Positions 1 to 8,747 of a stretch of DNA of 43,407 bases are shown piece after piece. A program made the position numbers and the translations under genes. The stretch comes from a bacterium (GTDB lineage Bacteria > Verrucomicrobiota > Verrucomicrobiia > Limisphaerales > UBA8199): positions 1 through 43,407 of the forward strand of contig JAJYHY010000020.1 in the NCBI GenBank assembly GCA_021784555.1, in the 5' to 3' direction. Each line of letters begins with the position of its first letter. The first letter of the stretch is position 1. The notes below the pieces were generated by a model, which saw only the letters and a list, made by a program, of their open reading frames with translations, searched no databases and had not been told where the DNA came from.

Positions 1-1
1 A

Positions 2-3000
2 TCTCTGCTGACGCTGCCCTATTCGGGCAACTACCTCCTGAGCGCCACCCCCACCAGCGCGGTGTATAACGTCGCCTACGCCTTTGAACTGGACCAAACC
101 GCCGAATCCAACCTGGCCCTGGGCTCGACGTTCTCCGGCAGCTTCGTCAGCGACGGCCAGGCCCAACTGGTCGCCGTCACCGTCGCCAACCCCGGGCCGC
201 TCCTGCTCACGCTGGCGAATACGGGCCAGGGCAATGTCACCGAGCTCTACGCCAGGCTGGGCCAGGCCCCCACACGCGGCGCCTTCGATTTCGCCTCGGT
301 CAACCCCGGAGTCTCCAGCCAGCAGATCCTGATCTCCAGCGCGGCGCCAGGGGTCTATTACGTGCTGATTTATGGCAGCCACATCATGACCCCGGGTTCG
401 TACACCCTTGGAGCGCTGCCCGGCAGCGTCTTTGTGACCAGCGTGACCCCCAACCAAAGCGCCAATAACGCCCAGTTAACTCTAACCCTGGGCGGGGCCG
501 GCTTTGCGGCCTCCAGCGGCCTGCAATTGATCGCGCGCGATGGCACAGCGTTTCCCGCGCAGACCGTCGAGCTGGATTCCTTTACCGAGCTCACCGCGAC
601 GTTCGCGGCCAACGCCCTGCCGGCGGGAACGTATTCCGTGCGTGTGTCACAGCCCGGCGGCGCTTCGGCCACGTTGACCAATGGCTTTGTCGCCTTGCCC
701 CCGGGCGCTCCCAAGCTGGAGACCCAACTCATCCTGCCAAGGTGGCTTGGACGCCACGCCTCGGCAACGCTCTATGTGCGCTACGCCAACACGGGGACCA
801 TGCCCATGCCGGCCCCGCTACTGGAGTTGCTCTGCACCGGCCCGGCCCCCACCATCAAGCCGATCCTGACGCTGGACGCCTCGATCGCGGTCGAGGGTTT
901 TTGGTCGGAGGGCCTGCCCCCGGGCCTCGCCAACCAGGTCTTTCTCCTGGCCAGTGGCGCCCAACCCGGCGTCTTGGCTCCGGGCGAGTCGGTGCAAGTG
1001 CCCGTGTATTATCTGGGCCTCCAACAGCCCTGGGACTTCAGCCAGACCACGGTCCGGATGCAAATCCGCTCCTGGACGGCCGATGATACCTCGCCCTACG
1101 ATTGGGCCAGCGTGGAAGACACGTTGCGCCCCTCTGCAATGGACCCAAATGTGTGGGACGTGTTGTATCAGGTCTTGACCGCCGGCCTGACCAACAGCGG
1201 CGCCTACGTGCAGATGCTTGACGCCGATGCCCAGTACCTGAGCCGGCTGGGCGATCGGGTCTTTGACCTGAACAGCCTTTGGAATTTCGCGATTCGCCAG
1301 ACCTACGGCGGCGGCGCCGTCTTTCACCTGGATTCCGCCACCGATGCCTCGATGCCGGCGCCGGGAGTCGCGCTCGACTTCACGCGCCAGTTCCTGTCCA
1401 CTCTGCCGGCCCGCAACACGGACGGCCTCTTCGGCAAGGGGTGGTATTGTCCCTGGCAGGCCCACCTTCACTTCGACTATGACGCGTCCGGCGATCTCGT
1501 CGTCGTCGAGTTGGCCGGCGAATCGGGCTGGACGCGGGTCTTCCCACAGGACTCGCGCGACGGGAGCTATTTCTCCGCCAGTGGGGACACCAGCAGGCTC
1601 GTCGAGGTAGCCGCTGGCATCTTTGAGCTCACCGATGCAAACGGGACGGTGACGCGCTTCCGGAGCGACGGCACGATGGATTACGTTCAAGACCCCAACG
1701 GCAACCGCGTCACTGCCGGGTATGACAGCAACGGCCGCCTGGTGAGCCTCACGCACACCTCGGGCGCCACTCTGACGATCGCCTATAACGCGGCCGGCCT
1801 CGTCTCGCAGGTCTCCGACTCGGCAGGCCGCTCCGTTTCCTACGCCTACGACACGTCCGCCCAGCATTTGACCAGCGCCACAACCGATGACGGCAAGGTC
1901 ACTTCCTACACCTATGAAACCGGCGCGGATGGCGCCCATAACCATGCCTTGACCTCGGTGACGCGCGGCGGAGTCACGCGCCAATTCACCTATGACACCC
2001 TCGGGCGGCTGGCCAGCACGTACCTGGCTGCCGGGGACGAACGGCTCGGCCTGAGCTATGGGCCGGGAGGACTGGTCGCCGTCACCAATGCGCTCGGCTC
2101 AACCCTGCTCTACTATGACCACCGGGGGCTGCTGGCCAAGACAACCGACGGGCTGGGCAACACCACCACCGCCCAGTTCGACCCTAATGGCCGCGTCAGC
2201 CAGCTCACCTGGCCAACCGGCGAAAGCCAGAGCTTCTCCTGGTGTACTTGCGGAAGCCTTACCAGCTTCAAGAATGAACTGGGTCAGGTCCTGACGCTGG
2301 AGCGCAACAACCCCTTCGCCGAGGTGTCCCGACTCATCGATGCGCGCGGGAACGCGACCACCTGCACCTACGATGCAAGGGGCAACCTCCTCTTGCGCAG
2401 CTATGCGGATAACTCCACTGAGAGCTTCAGCGAACAGACCGGCGCGGGCCTGCCACAGACCTACACCAACCGCCGCAATCAGCAGGTGACCTACTCTTAC
2501 ACCCCCGCGGCCCAGGTGGCCGGCCGGACCTTGCCCGACGGGACTTCCTCCTCTTACGTGTACGATGCCCGCGGCAACCTGCTCTTCGTCACGAACCAGC
2601 CCGCGACCGGCGCGGCCCAGGTCACGGCTTACACTTACAATTACGCGACGGATGGCGATCGCCTGCGACGGGTCACCTATCCCAATGGGCGATGGGTCGC
2701 CCTGGCCTATGATGCCTTGGGACGCCCCCAGCAGCTCGCCACCAGCCTGGGCCAGACCAACAGCTACACCTACGATGCCGCCGGCCGCCTTTGGCAGGTC
2801 TTGGACGCCTCCAGCGCGACTCTCATCGAGTACCTCTATGATGGGGCCGGCCAACTCCAGCGCGTCAACAAGGGGAACGGCGCTTACACGACTTATGGTT
2901 ATGACGCCGCCGCGCGCCTCGTCACCCTGATCAATCATGCGCCCACCGGCTCGACCAACTCCTGGTTTGGCTATGCCTATGACGCCCGCGGGTTGTGCCG

Positions 3001-5941
3001 GACGATGACGACCCTGGATGGGAGCTGGAGCTACGATTATGACGCCGCCGGCCAGTTGACCCACGGCGCCTTCACGCCCAGTGGCGCATCCACCCCCAGC
3101 CGGGAAGTGGGGTATGCCTACGATGCCGCGGGCAACCGGACCACTGCCGGGGCGGATGGCGCCACAACGCTCTACACGGTCAATAACCTGGACCAATACA
3201 CCAGCGTGGGCGCCGCCGCCTGGCAGTACGACGCCGACGGCAACTTGGTTTACGACGGCGTGCGGGTTTACGCCTACGACGCGAAAAACCGCCTGGTCCA
3301 GGTCACCGGCCCGGAGGGGACCACGCAATATGAATACGACGGGCTCGACACGCGCACGGCGACGATCTTCCAAGGCAACCGGGTTGAACACCTGCTCAGC
3401 CCCCTGGACAGCTCGCAGGTGCTGGCGGACGTGGACGGCGCCGGCACGGTGGCGGCCCGCAACACTTACGGCCTGGGACTGGTCTGCCGCTCCACCGGCG
3501 GCAACCTCGACTGGTACGACTTTGACGGCCTGGGTTCCGCGGCCGACCTGAGCGATGCCAGCGGCGCGACCGTGGCCCGCTATAGCTATTCGCCGTTTGG
3601 CGAGACGCTCACCGCCACGGGCGGGTCGGATAATCCTTATCGGTTCATCGGCCGGTATGGCGTGGCCAACGAGGCCAGCGGCCTCGACTTCATGGGCGCC
3701 AGGTATTATGGGCCCGCCCAAGGCCGCTTTTGGCAGATCGATCCCCTGCGAATTCTCCAGCCTTCCTTGTACGGTTACGTCTTGAACAACCCGGTCCAAT
3801 TGATCGACCCCCTTGGCACCAAGGCAAAGGGCGGGGGCGGCGCTGCCACCGCGTTCGGCTGCGCCTTTGGCGGTTATTATCGGGCCGCCGGCAGCTTCAC
3901 TGTGGCCAACGCGGCCAACGCCATTGACCAAATGACTGCCAACGCCAACGCCATCAGCCAAGCGGGGCAGGCATTTGCGAACCAACTCTCCAGCACAGGC
4001 CCCTTCGGGCTCCCAATAGGCGCCCAGGGGACGGGCTTGGGCGTCAAAGGGCTGGGCATTCTCAGCGGCCTCGGCGGCGGCATCGTCGGCGGTGCTGGCG
4101 GGCCATGTGGAACGCCGCCTCCGGGTCCGGACGCCAGCCCGGGCCCCGGCAACCCCGGCGACGCCGGCGACTCCGGCACGGCCGGCAGCCAGGACCCCAA
4201 CCAACTCATCGGCCCCGCAGGCTATGCCGTGGAAAACTACATGGTCGACCATGGCCTCTTTGCCTACGAGATCACGTTTGAAAACGAGACCAACGCCACC
4301 GCCCCGGCCCAAATCGTGACCCTCACTGACCCACTCTCGACCAACCTCGACTGGTCCAGCTTCGCCCTCACCGAAATCGCGTTTGGCGACACCTTTCTGC
4401 CCATGCCGCCCAATGCCCAATACTTCCAGACCAACATCCCGATGTCGTTCAACGGCGAGAACTTCGAGGTCGATATCAATGCCGGCATCAACCTGGCCAA
4501 CGGCCAGGTCTTCGCCAACTTCACTTCGCTGGACCCGATTCTAGGTTTGCCCCCTGGCGTCGAGGCTGGCTTCCTGCCGCCCGAGGATGGGAGTGGGCGC
4601 GGCATGGGCCAGATTTCCTACACCATTCAGCCGCAACCCAATCTAGCGAGCGATATCCAAATCACCAATGTCGCCTACGTCAAGTTTGACGTGAATCCGG
4701 TCATCGCCACTGACCAGGTGAATGACAACGATCCTTCTCAGGGCATTGACACGAACAGGATGGCGCTGGTGACCATTGACAGCACGCCGCCGGTGAGCGC
4801 GGTGTTGCCCCTGCCTGCCACCGAGTCCACTACTAATTTCACGGTGAGCTGGACCGGCACGGACACCGGCAGTGAGGTGGCCACTTACGATATCTATGTG
4901 CAAACCAACGGCGGAACCTGGGCACTTTGGCTGGCCGCAACTCCGAACACCAACGCGGTATTCAATGGCGAGAATGGTCAGAGCTATGGCTTTTATACCG
5001 TGGCGACGGACAACGCCGGAAACGTGGAGGCGGTTCATTCCTCGGCGGATACAACCACGACGGTATCGGCCGTCCAAGGTGGCCACATCTGTCCTGCCGA
5101 TACGGATGCCAACTCCCGGATCGTCATCAGCGAGGTCACGGCCTACGGGGCGGCGTGGAAGCGGGGGGACACCTGGCCGAATCCGCCCAATCCAATTCCG
5201 ATTTCGTATGTGACGCGTGTGGGATATTTGTGGAAGAACGGCGAATGCTATGGATTTGACCAGAGCCAGAACCCGCCGCTGTCCTGGGTGCTGCAGCCCT
5301 GCCCGAGCATGGCCGGAGGGGCTGGGGCGCAGGCGGCGAGTCTGGGTTCCGGTGCGGGCGAGGTGGCAGTCAATGACGTGGGGATCTCATCGGTGGTACG
5401 GAGCGTGGATGGCGCCACCGTTTCTCTTCAAGCCACTCCAGATGCGTCCGTGAGTGTTTATGCGGTGGAGGAAGACTTGCCGGTTGGGTTGACGCCGTAC
5501 GGCATAACGGAGGGCGGCACGTGGGATGCGGTCAACCGGAAGGTGAAGTGGGGGCCGTTCTTCGACAATACCCCGCGGACGCTGTCCTACAGTGTGAGCG
5601 GGGTGGCGGGGGTATATTCGCTGAGCGGAGTTAGCAGCTATGACGGGACCAACCTTGAGACGAGCGGGGCGGCGACCATCGATCTTGAGCCTGCGCTCAG
5701 GCTGAGCGGCTTGGGGATTGGGCTTTCGGGGCAGGGGTTGGCGTTCACCTTCTCCACCGAGGTTGGGAGAGAGTATTACATCGAATTCACAGACAACCTG
5801 ACCCAAGGGCAATGGCAGGTGGTGGCCGGGCCGCTGGCGGGCACGGGCGGGCCTATCCGGTGGACTGACGGCGGGAACAAGACCGGGGGCGTGCCGCCTG
5901 CGTCTGGACCACGATTCTATCGGGTGCGCTCCTCGCCATGA
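2..5941 (+). CDS. Giant RHS/YD-repeat surface protein, 5' end outside window
   Basis: The reading frame is open to the left edge, so the true start lies upstream; the first in-window start is a GTG at 62 (residue numbers count from it). In order: beta-sandwich and IPT/TIG-like region (about 120-210), a long YD-repeat region (about 520-1200, many YDxxGxL units), and an RHS core ending in the GARYYGPAQGRFWQIDP block and the DPLG motif near residue 1253. RHS proteins usually finish with a short variable toxin after this motif. Here about 700 residues follow: a Gly/Pro-rich linker, a domain starting DPNQLIGPAGY with an FENETNATAPAQ block, a fibronectin-III-like domain, and a C-terminal module from residue 1677 (CPADTDANSR) that recurs in the giant protein at 8748-17324. 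This suggests a secreted or cell-surface adhesin/scaffold rather than a classic polymorphic toxin. The RHS assignment is firm; function is unknown. Confidence 0.9.
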   Translation, partial: SLLTLPYSGNYLLSATPTSAVYNVAYAFELDQTAESNLALGSTFSGSFVSDGQAQLVAVTVANPGPLLLTLANTGQGNVTELYARLGQAPTRGAFDFASVNPGVSSQQILISSAAPGVYYVLIYGSHIMTPGSYTLGALPGSVFVTSVTPNQSANNAQLTLTLGGAGFAASSGLQLIARDGTAFPAQTVELDSFTELTATFAANALPAGTYSVRVSQPGGASATLTNGFVALPPGAPKLETQLILPRWLGRHASATLYVRYANTGTMPMPAPLLELLCTGPAPTIKPILTLDASIAVEGFWSEGLPPGLANQVFLLASGAQPGVLAPGESVQVPVYYLGLQQPWDFSQTTVRMQIRSWTADDTSPYDWASVEDTLRPSAMDPNVWDVLYQVLTAGLTNSGAYVQMLDADAQYLSRLGDRVFDLNSLWNFAIRQTYGGGAVFHLDSATDASMPAPGVALDFTRQFLSTLPARNTDGLFGKGWYCPWQAHLHFDYDASGDLVVVELAGESGWTRVFPQDSRDGSYFSASGDTSRLVEVAAGIFELTDANGTVTRFRSDGTMDYVQDPNGNRVTAGYDSNGRLVSLTHTSGATLTIAYNAAGLVSQVSDSAGRSVSYAYDTSAQHLTSATTDDGKVTSYTYETGADGAHNHALTSVTRGGVTRQFTYDTLGRLASTYLAAGDERLGLSYGPGGLVAVTNALGSTLLYYDHRGLLAKTTDGLGNTTTAQFDPNGRVSQLTWPTGESQSFSWCTCGSLTSFKNELGQVLTLERNNPFAEVSRLIDARGNATTCTYDARGNLLLRSYADNSTESFSEQTGAGLPQTYTNRRNQQVTYSYTPAAQVAGRTLPDGTSSSYVYDARGNLLFVTNQPATGAAQVTAYTYNYATDGDRLRRVTYPNGRWVALAYDALGRPQQLATSLGQTNSYTYDAAGRLWQVLDASSATLIEYLYDGAGQLQRVNKGNGAYTTYGYDAAARLVTLINHAPTGSTNSWFGYAYDARGLCRTMTTLDGSWSYDYDAAGQLTHGAFTPSGASTPSREVGYAYDAAGNRTTAGADGATTLYTVNNLDQYTSVGAAAWQYDADGNLVYDGVRVYAYDAKNRLVQVTGPEGTTQYEYDGLDTRTATIFQGNRVEHLLSPLDSSQVLADVDGAGTVAARNTYGLGLVCRSTGGNLDWYDFDGLGSAADLSDASGATVARYSYSPFGETLTATGGSDNPYRFIGRYGVANEASGLDFMGARYYGPAQGRFWQIDPLRILQPSLYGYVLNNPVQLIDPLGTKAKGGGGAATAFGCAFGGYYRAAGSFTVANAANAIDQMTANANAISQAGQAFANQLSSTGPFGLPIGAQGTGLGVKGLGILSGLGGGIVGGAGGPCGTPPPGPDASPGPGNPGDAGDSGTAGSQDPNQLIGPAGYAVENYMVDHGLFAYEITFENETNATAPAQIVTLTDPLSTNLDWSSFALTEIAFGDTFLPMPPNAQYFQTNIPMSFNGENFEVDINAGINLANGQVFANFTSLDPILGLPPGVEAGFLPPEDGSGRGMGQISYTIQPQPNLASDIQITNVAYVKFDVNPVIATDQVNDNDPSQGIDTNRMALVTIDSTPPVSAVLPLPATESTTNFTVSWTGTDTGSEVATYDIYVQTNGGTWALWLAATPNTNAVFNGENGQSYGFYTVATDNAGNVEAVHSSADTTTTVSAVQGGHICPADTDANSRIVISEVTAYGAAWKRGDTWPNPPNPIPISYVTRVGYLWKNGECYGFDQSQNPPLSWVLQPCPSMAGGAGAQAASLGSGAGEVAVNDVGISSVVRSVDGATVSLQATPDASVSVYAVEEDLPVGLTPYGITEGGTWDAVNRKVKWGPFFDNTPRTLSYSVSGVAGVYSLSGVSSYDGTNLETSGAATIDLEPALRLSGLGIGLSGQGLAFTFSTEVGREYYIEFTDNLTQGQWQVVAGPLAGTGGPIRWTDGGNKTGGVPPASGPRFYRVRSSP

Positions 5942-6113
5942 GGCTGCGGGCCAGGTTGACGGAAGGTGCTGGAACTGGCGGCCAGCATCCGGAGGGCTGG
6001 CGGGAGCGCCCAGTCCACCCATAGGCGGACCGGAACAGTTTGGACTATCGCGGGGCACGCCTGGCCGCCCAGACAGATTCCAGCGTCGGCGAGCACGAAG
6101 GAAATTCGCCAAA

Positions 6114-6323
6114 TCAGCGATAGGGTGGCGCGAGTTTGCCCCCCGAAGTCAGGATGCCGGCATCGATGAGGGACTGCCGACGTTGGGTGCTGCTCATCCG
6201 CCGAACAGAGGTGAGAGCCCGCCGTAGCGCCGTTTCAAGACGCACGCCCGTCCTGGTCCGGCGAACTCCATTATTCGCGTGGCTTGTCCGCTTCACGCCC
6301 TCGTTTTGTCCTTTGCTACTCAT
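6114..6323 (-). CDS. Small basic protein, partner of the ART-like gene
   Basis: This 69-residue protein is rich in Arg/Ser/Thr and ends in the block QSLIDAGILTSGGKLAPPYR, which resembles the tail of many short uncharacterised bacterial proteins paired with an upstream gene. Its ATG lies inside the stop of the upstream gene (shared 8 bases ATGAGTAG at 6316-6323), so translation is probably coupled. The pair looks like a two-gene effector/antitoxin-type unit, but I cannot name a family. It is convergent with the RHS gene ending at 5941. Confidence 0.6.
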   Translation of the reverse strand: MSSKGQNEGVKRTSHANNGVRRTRTGVRLETALRRALTSVRRMSSTQRRQSLIDAGILTSGGKLAPPYR

Positions 6324-6918
6324 CAGTCAAACTCTCCGGTCTAAAATAGCCCAAGATGGAACAGATGTCACGCACGACTATCTGGATATGGGACTTGCGC
6401 ATGATGGAAGATCCCTCGTACGCGGGCTCCCCCTCCTGAAAAACGCCGCGGACCGTGTGGAATTTCTGCCCGGCCTGCGCCTCGAGAATGGGAATTGCCC
6501 AGTTCAACAGCGCGCAATCGAGCTTTCGCAACACCAATTCTTCCGGGTTTCCAGGCAGCCCCTCATTCCGCGGCATCGGCACGCCTCGGTTTGTCATGGT
6601 TTTTCTAAACATCGGGAAGAGTTCGCGCAGGTAATCGGTAAACCGAACATCCAGCAGATCAAAGCAGAATCCGAGGTGGATGAGTCCTCCCAGCACCGCA
6701 GGTTCCCTGATTCTTTCCGGCCGGCGTTGGGAAACCCCGACAGCCCACTGCATTGCGCGTTGCGGGCCGTATTCCCAAAAGTAAATTCCCAAACCCAACC
6801 AATCATAATTATTGCGGCTCGTTTCCAGCTTACAGCGGCCCAGAAGTACGGACTCGGCAACGGCTTTATCGCAGCCGTGATACCCCATTACTGTACGCTC
6901 GTAGTCCAAACGCGACAT
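6316..6918 (-). CDS. ADP-ribosyltransferase-like protein (DUF3990-like fold)
   Basis: 200 residues. The N-terminus carries the pattern VMGYHGCDKAVAESVLLG, then DYDW-like residues leading to WLGLGIYFWEYGPQRAMQWA. His-Gly after a hydrophobic strand, followed by a G-x-G-x-Y-F block and an aromatic/Ala helix, is the layout of ART-type NAD-binding folds (DUF3990 and relatives). The C-terminal half contains two hydrophobic stretches and a conserved-looking RKLDCALLNW block. There is no signal peptide, so it should be cytoplasmic. Start at 6918 is used; an internal ATG (residue 11, MGYHGC) is an alternative. It overlaps the small gene 6114-6323. A toxin or defence effector role is inferred from fold and gene pairing only. 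Confidence 0.65.
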   Translation of the reverse strand: MSRLDYERTVMGYHGCDKAVAESVLLGRCKLETSRNNYDWLGLGIYFWEYGPQRAMQWAVGVSQRRPERIREPAVLGGLIHLGFCFDLLDVRFTDYLRELFPMFRKTMTNRGVPMPRNEGLPGNPEELVLRKLDCALLNWAIPILEAQAGQKFHTVRGVFQEGEPAYEGSSIMRKSHIQIVVRDICSILGYFRPESLTDE

Positions 6919-7065
6919 GTCCCCGAGAATGCTCCGCCTTCAGCCGATGGACAACCTTATACTGCGCGTATTGCGTTGGCGCTTTTTCGACCTTTTCTGA
7001 GGCCAACCGTAAACGGTGATTGGGGCTCTTCCGGGCCGCCGGACTTCGCCACTGTTTCCGTGGTG

Positions 7066-7592
7066 TCAGCGCCCTTTCCTCTTCTTGCGCGCTTCTTCCA
7101 AGCGCATGGATTCAAGTTCACGCCGCACGGGTTCCCAATAGGCGCGATCTAGAGCCTGTTCCGCTCGCATTTCACTATCAAGAGGTTGAACTCGTTGCCT
7201 TCTTCATCGCCGAGGGTCGTTCGGCGTTCCCAGAGCACAGGGAAATCGCCGAGCAGGCGCAACCTCGACATCAGATCGATTCGCAGGCCCTCTGCACCTG
7301 GCGCGTGGCACCGGAAGTGGATAGGGTGGCCGCGCTCGAAAAGCGCCGGGTCAAAGGGCGGCACGGCGATGCGCTCGGCGGCAAGGGCTCTGAGCGCCCG
7401 GCGCAAGCGCTCGATGTTGGCCGGTTCGGCCAAAAGAGCCAAATCTATGTCCCTGCTAACTTGCGCCGCGCCGTAGAACACGCAGGCCTGCCCGCCCATG
7501 AGCAGGGCGAGCTGGAGAGTTCGGACCGCCGCCAGCACTTCGAACCTCCACACCGACTGGGCGATGCGCAGACCGGCTTGTCCATTTTCCAT
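7066..7592 (-). pseudogene. Nucleotidyltransferase pseudogene with internal deletion
   Basis: The 147-residue frame 7592-7149 starts like a nucleotidyltransferase: LLMGGQACVFYG followed by SRDIDLALL (the GG...DxD metal-binding pattern), then HPIHFRCHAPGAEGLRIDLM and FPVLWERRTTL. It stops after EGNEFNLLIVKCERNRL. A second frame at 7170-7066, 34 codons, reads ALDRAYWEPVRRELESMR, which I recognise as the usual C-terminal helix of this family. In complete members a long segment (with an AKKTQRDKDWPMIRRL-type block) separates these parts. Here they abut and are out of frame, so the gene has lost its middle and is probably dead. Residues before LLMGG include a 31-bp dispersed repeat (7511-7541). 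Confidence 0.7.
7511..7541. repeat. 31-bp dispersed repeat, copy 1
   Basis: The 31 bases match 17447-17477 with a single A/G difference. Both copies lie in non-coding or pseudogene sequence. It may be part of a longer dispersed family. Confidence 0.7.
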
Positions 7593-8023
7593 TTCTATTC
7601 CACGAGTTCCTGGCCCAGGCCTGCCAGCGCGGGAAACTCGCCGCCCGTTTCAACCTCGGTCCCGAAACCATTGGATCCCGCCGCTCCAATGCCCCAACAC
7701 TCGATTGCTCCAGTGTTCCATTGCTCCATTACCCCAAACCCCAACGTGCGAAACAGCGGCGACGGTTCAAATCGCACATCGCAGATAAAGAATCGCAACT
7801 TCCAGAGAATTCTTGAAACGCTTTCCAAAATCGCCCGTGTTCCTCCTTGTGAATGTGCTGTGATCAAACATGCCAGCGTTTATCAACATGGATGAGCGGT
7901 TCCGAGTCCGACGCCGCGGCGCACCCGATTTTCCGGGTTCAAAAAAATCACGAAAATCAGACCGCGGCCTTGACAAAACCGACAAGCTGTGTCTCAGATC
8001 GACCCGTCCGGAGCGGAATAACC
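7593..8023. other. Intergenic region with a simple-sequence stretch
   Basis: I see no supported gene here. Bases 7683-7740 are a low-complexity run built on variants of tgctccatt/ccccaa, of the same character as the other dispersed repeats in the window. The last part should contain the promoter of the regulator starting at 8024, but no clear -10/-35 pair stands out. Confidence 0.5.
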
Positions 8024-8743
8024 ATGCAAACCCTGTCAGCCAACTCAAACGGGGAGCCCGCCGATCCCCCGCCCGCTCACTGCGCCCAGCCCTCGGCCGC
8101 TAGCCAAGACGGAACAACTTGCGGCTTTTACGCCCAGGTCATCTGCTGCCCGGGCCTTTGCTCGACGCCCTCCCAGGCCCTTGGCCGCCTCCCCGCCTGG
8201 AAACCGAATCTCACCCTGCTTGAGCTCGACCTCGGTGCTGGACGCGCCTGCCTCGACATCCTCCCCCAACTCGTCGCCCGGCTGCCCGGCACCAAGCTCC
8301 GCGCGTTTACCGTCATCAATGATCCCGCCGCGACCTTCCGGGCCGCCCAACTCGGCGCGTTCGGCTGCCTGCGCAAGTCGCTGCCGCTGGCCGAACTGCC
8401 CGCCGCCATTCTCGAAGTCCAAGACGGTTTGCCCCGGTTCTCGCCCGAAGTCCTACGCCCGACTTGGCACAGCTTTCGCAATCCGCCTCCCGACAGCCAG
8501 GAGCGCAACAAACTCTCACCCGGAGAGGCCGAACTGCTCGAGCTCCTCGCACCCAGGGCCTACGAGCGCAAGGAGCTCGCCACGCGCTTCAAACTCAGTC
8601 CCGAAACCGTCAAGACCCACATCCGCAACATCCACCAAGAACTCCGCGTCTCCACAACCCAGCGGGCCGTCCAGAAGGTCTATCCGGCCAAGCGTTTCCG
8701 GCTCCTGCCGCGGTGGATGCTGGGAGGGGAACCAGTTAGATGA
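8024..8743 (+). CDS. LuxR-type response regulator with degenerate receiver
   Basis: 239 residues from the ATG at 8024, which has GGAG at 8010-8013 at a workable distance; the frame stays open further upstream without similarity. Residues about 35-155 follow a receiver fold (LTLLELDLGAGR, then LRAFTVINDPAATFRAAQLGAFG and CLRKS). Where a receiver has its phospho-accepting Asp the aligned residue seems to be Glu67 (LLELDL), so control by phosphorylation is doubtful. Residues about 175-230 form a GerE/LuxR helix-turn-helix (LSPGEAELLELLA, then LSPETVKTHIRNIHQEL). The stop is 4 bp before the ATG of the giant secreted protein, so the two are very likely co-transcribed, and the regulator may control that protein or its own operon. 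Confidence 0.8.
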   Translation: MQTLSANSNGEPADPPPAHCAQPSAASQDGTTCGFYAQVICCPGLCSTPSQALGRLPAWKPNLTLLELDLGAGRACLDILPQLVARLPGTKLRAFTVINDPAATFRAAQLGAFGCLRKSLPLAELPAAILEVQDGLPRFSPEVLRPTWHSFRNPPPDSQERNKLSPGEAELLELLAPRAYERKELATRFKLSPETVKTHIRNIHQELRVSTTQRAVQKVYPAKRFRLLPRWMLGGEPVR

Positions 8744-8747
8744 AATT

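Noticed and set aside
2099..4420. 773-codon antisense frame in the RHS gene, and similar long antisense frames at 818-1984 and 16365-17474
   Set aside because: They mirror strongly coding, GC-rich plus-strand genes and show no domain pattern.
7853..8023. Longer start for the regulator
   Set aside because: No family pattern; ATG 8024 has a ribosome binding site.
8181..8747. Upstream extension of the giant hydrolase frame
   Set aside because: This part overlaps the regulator in another frame and has no similarity; the signal peptide begins after the ATG at 8748.
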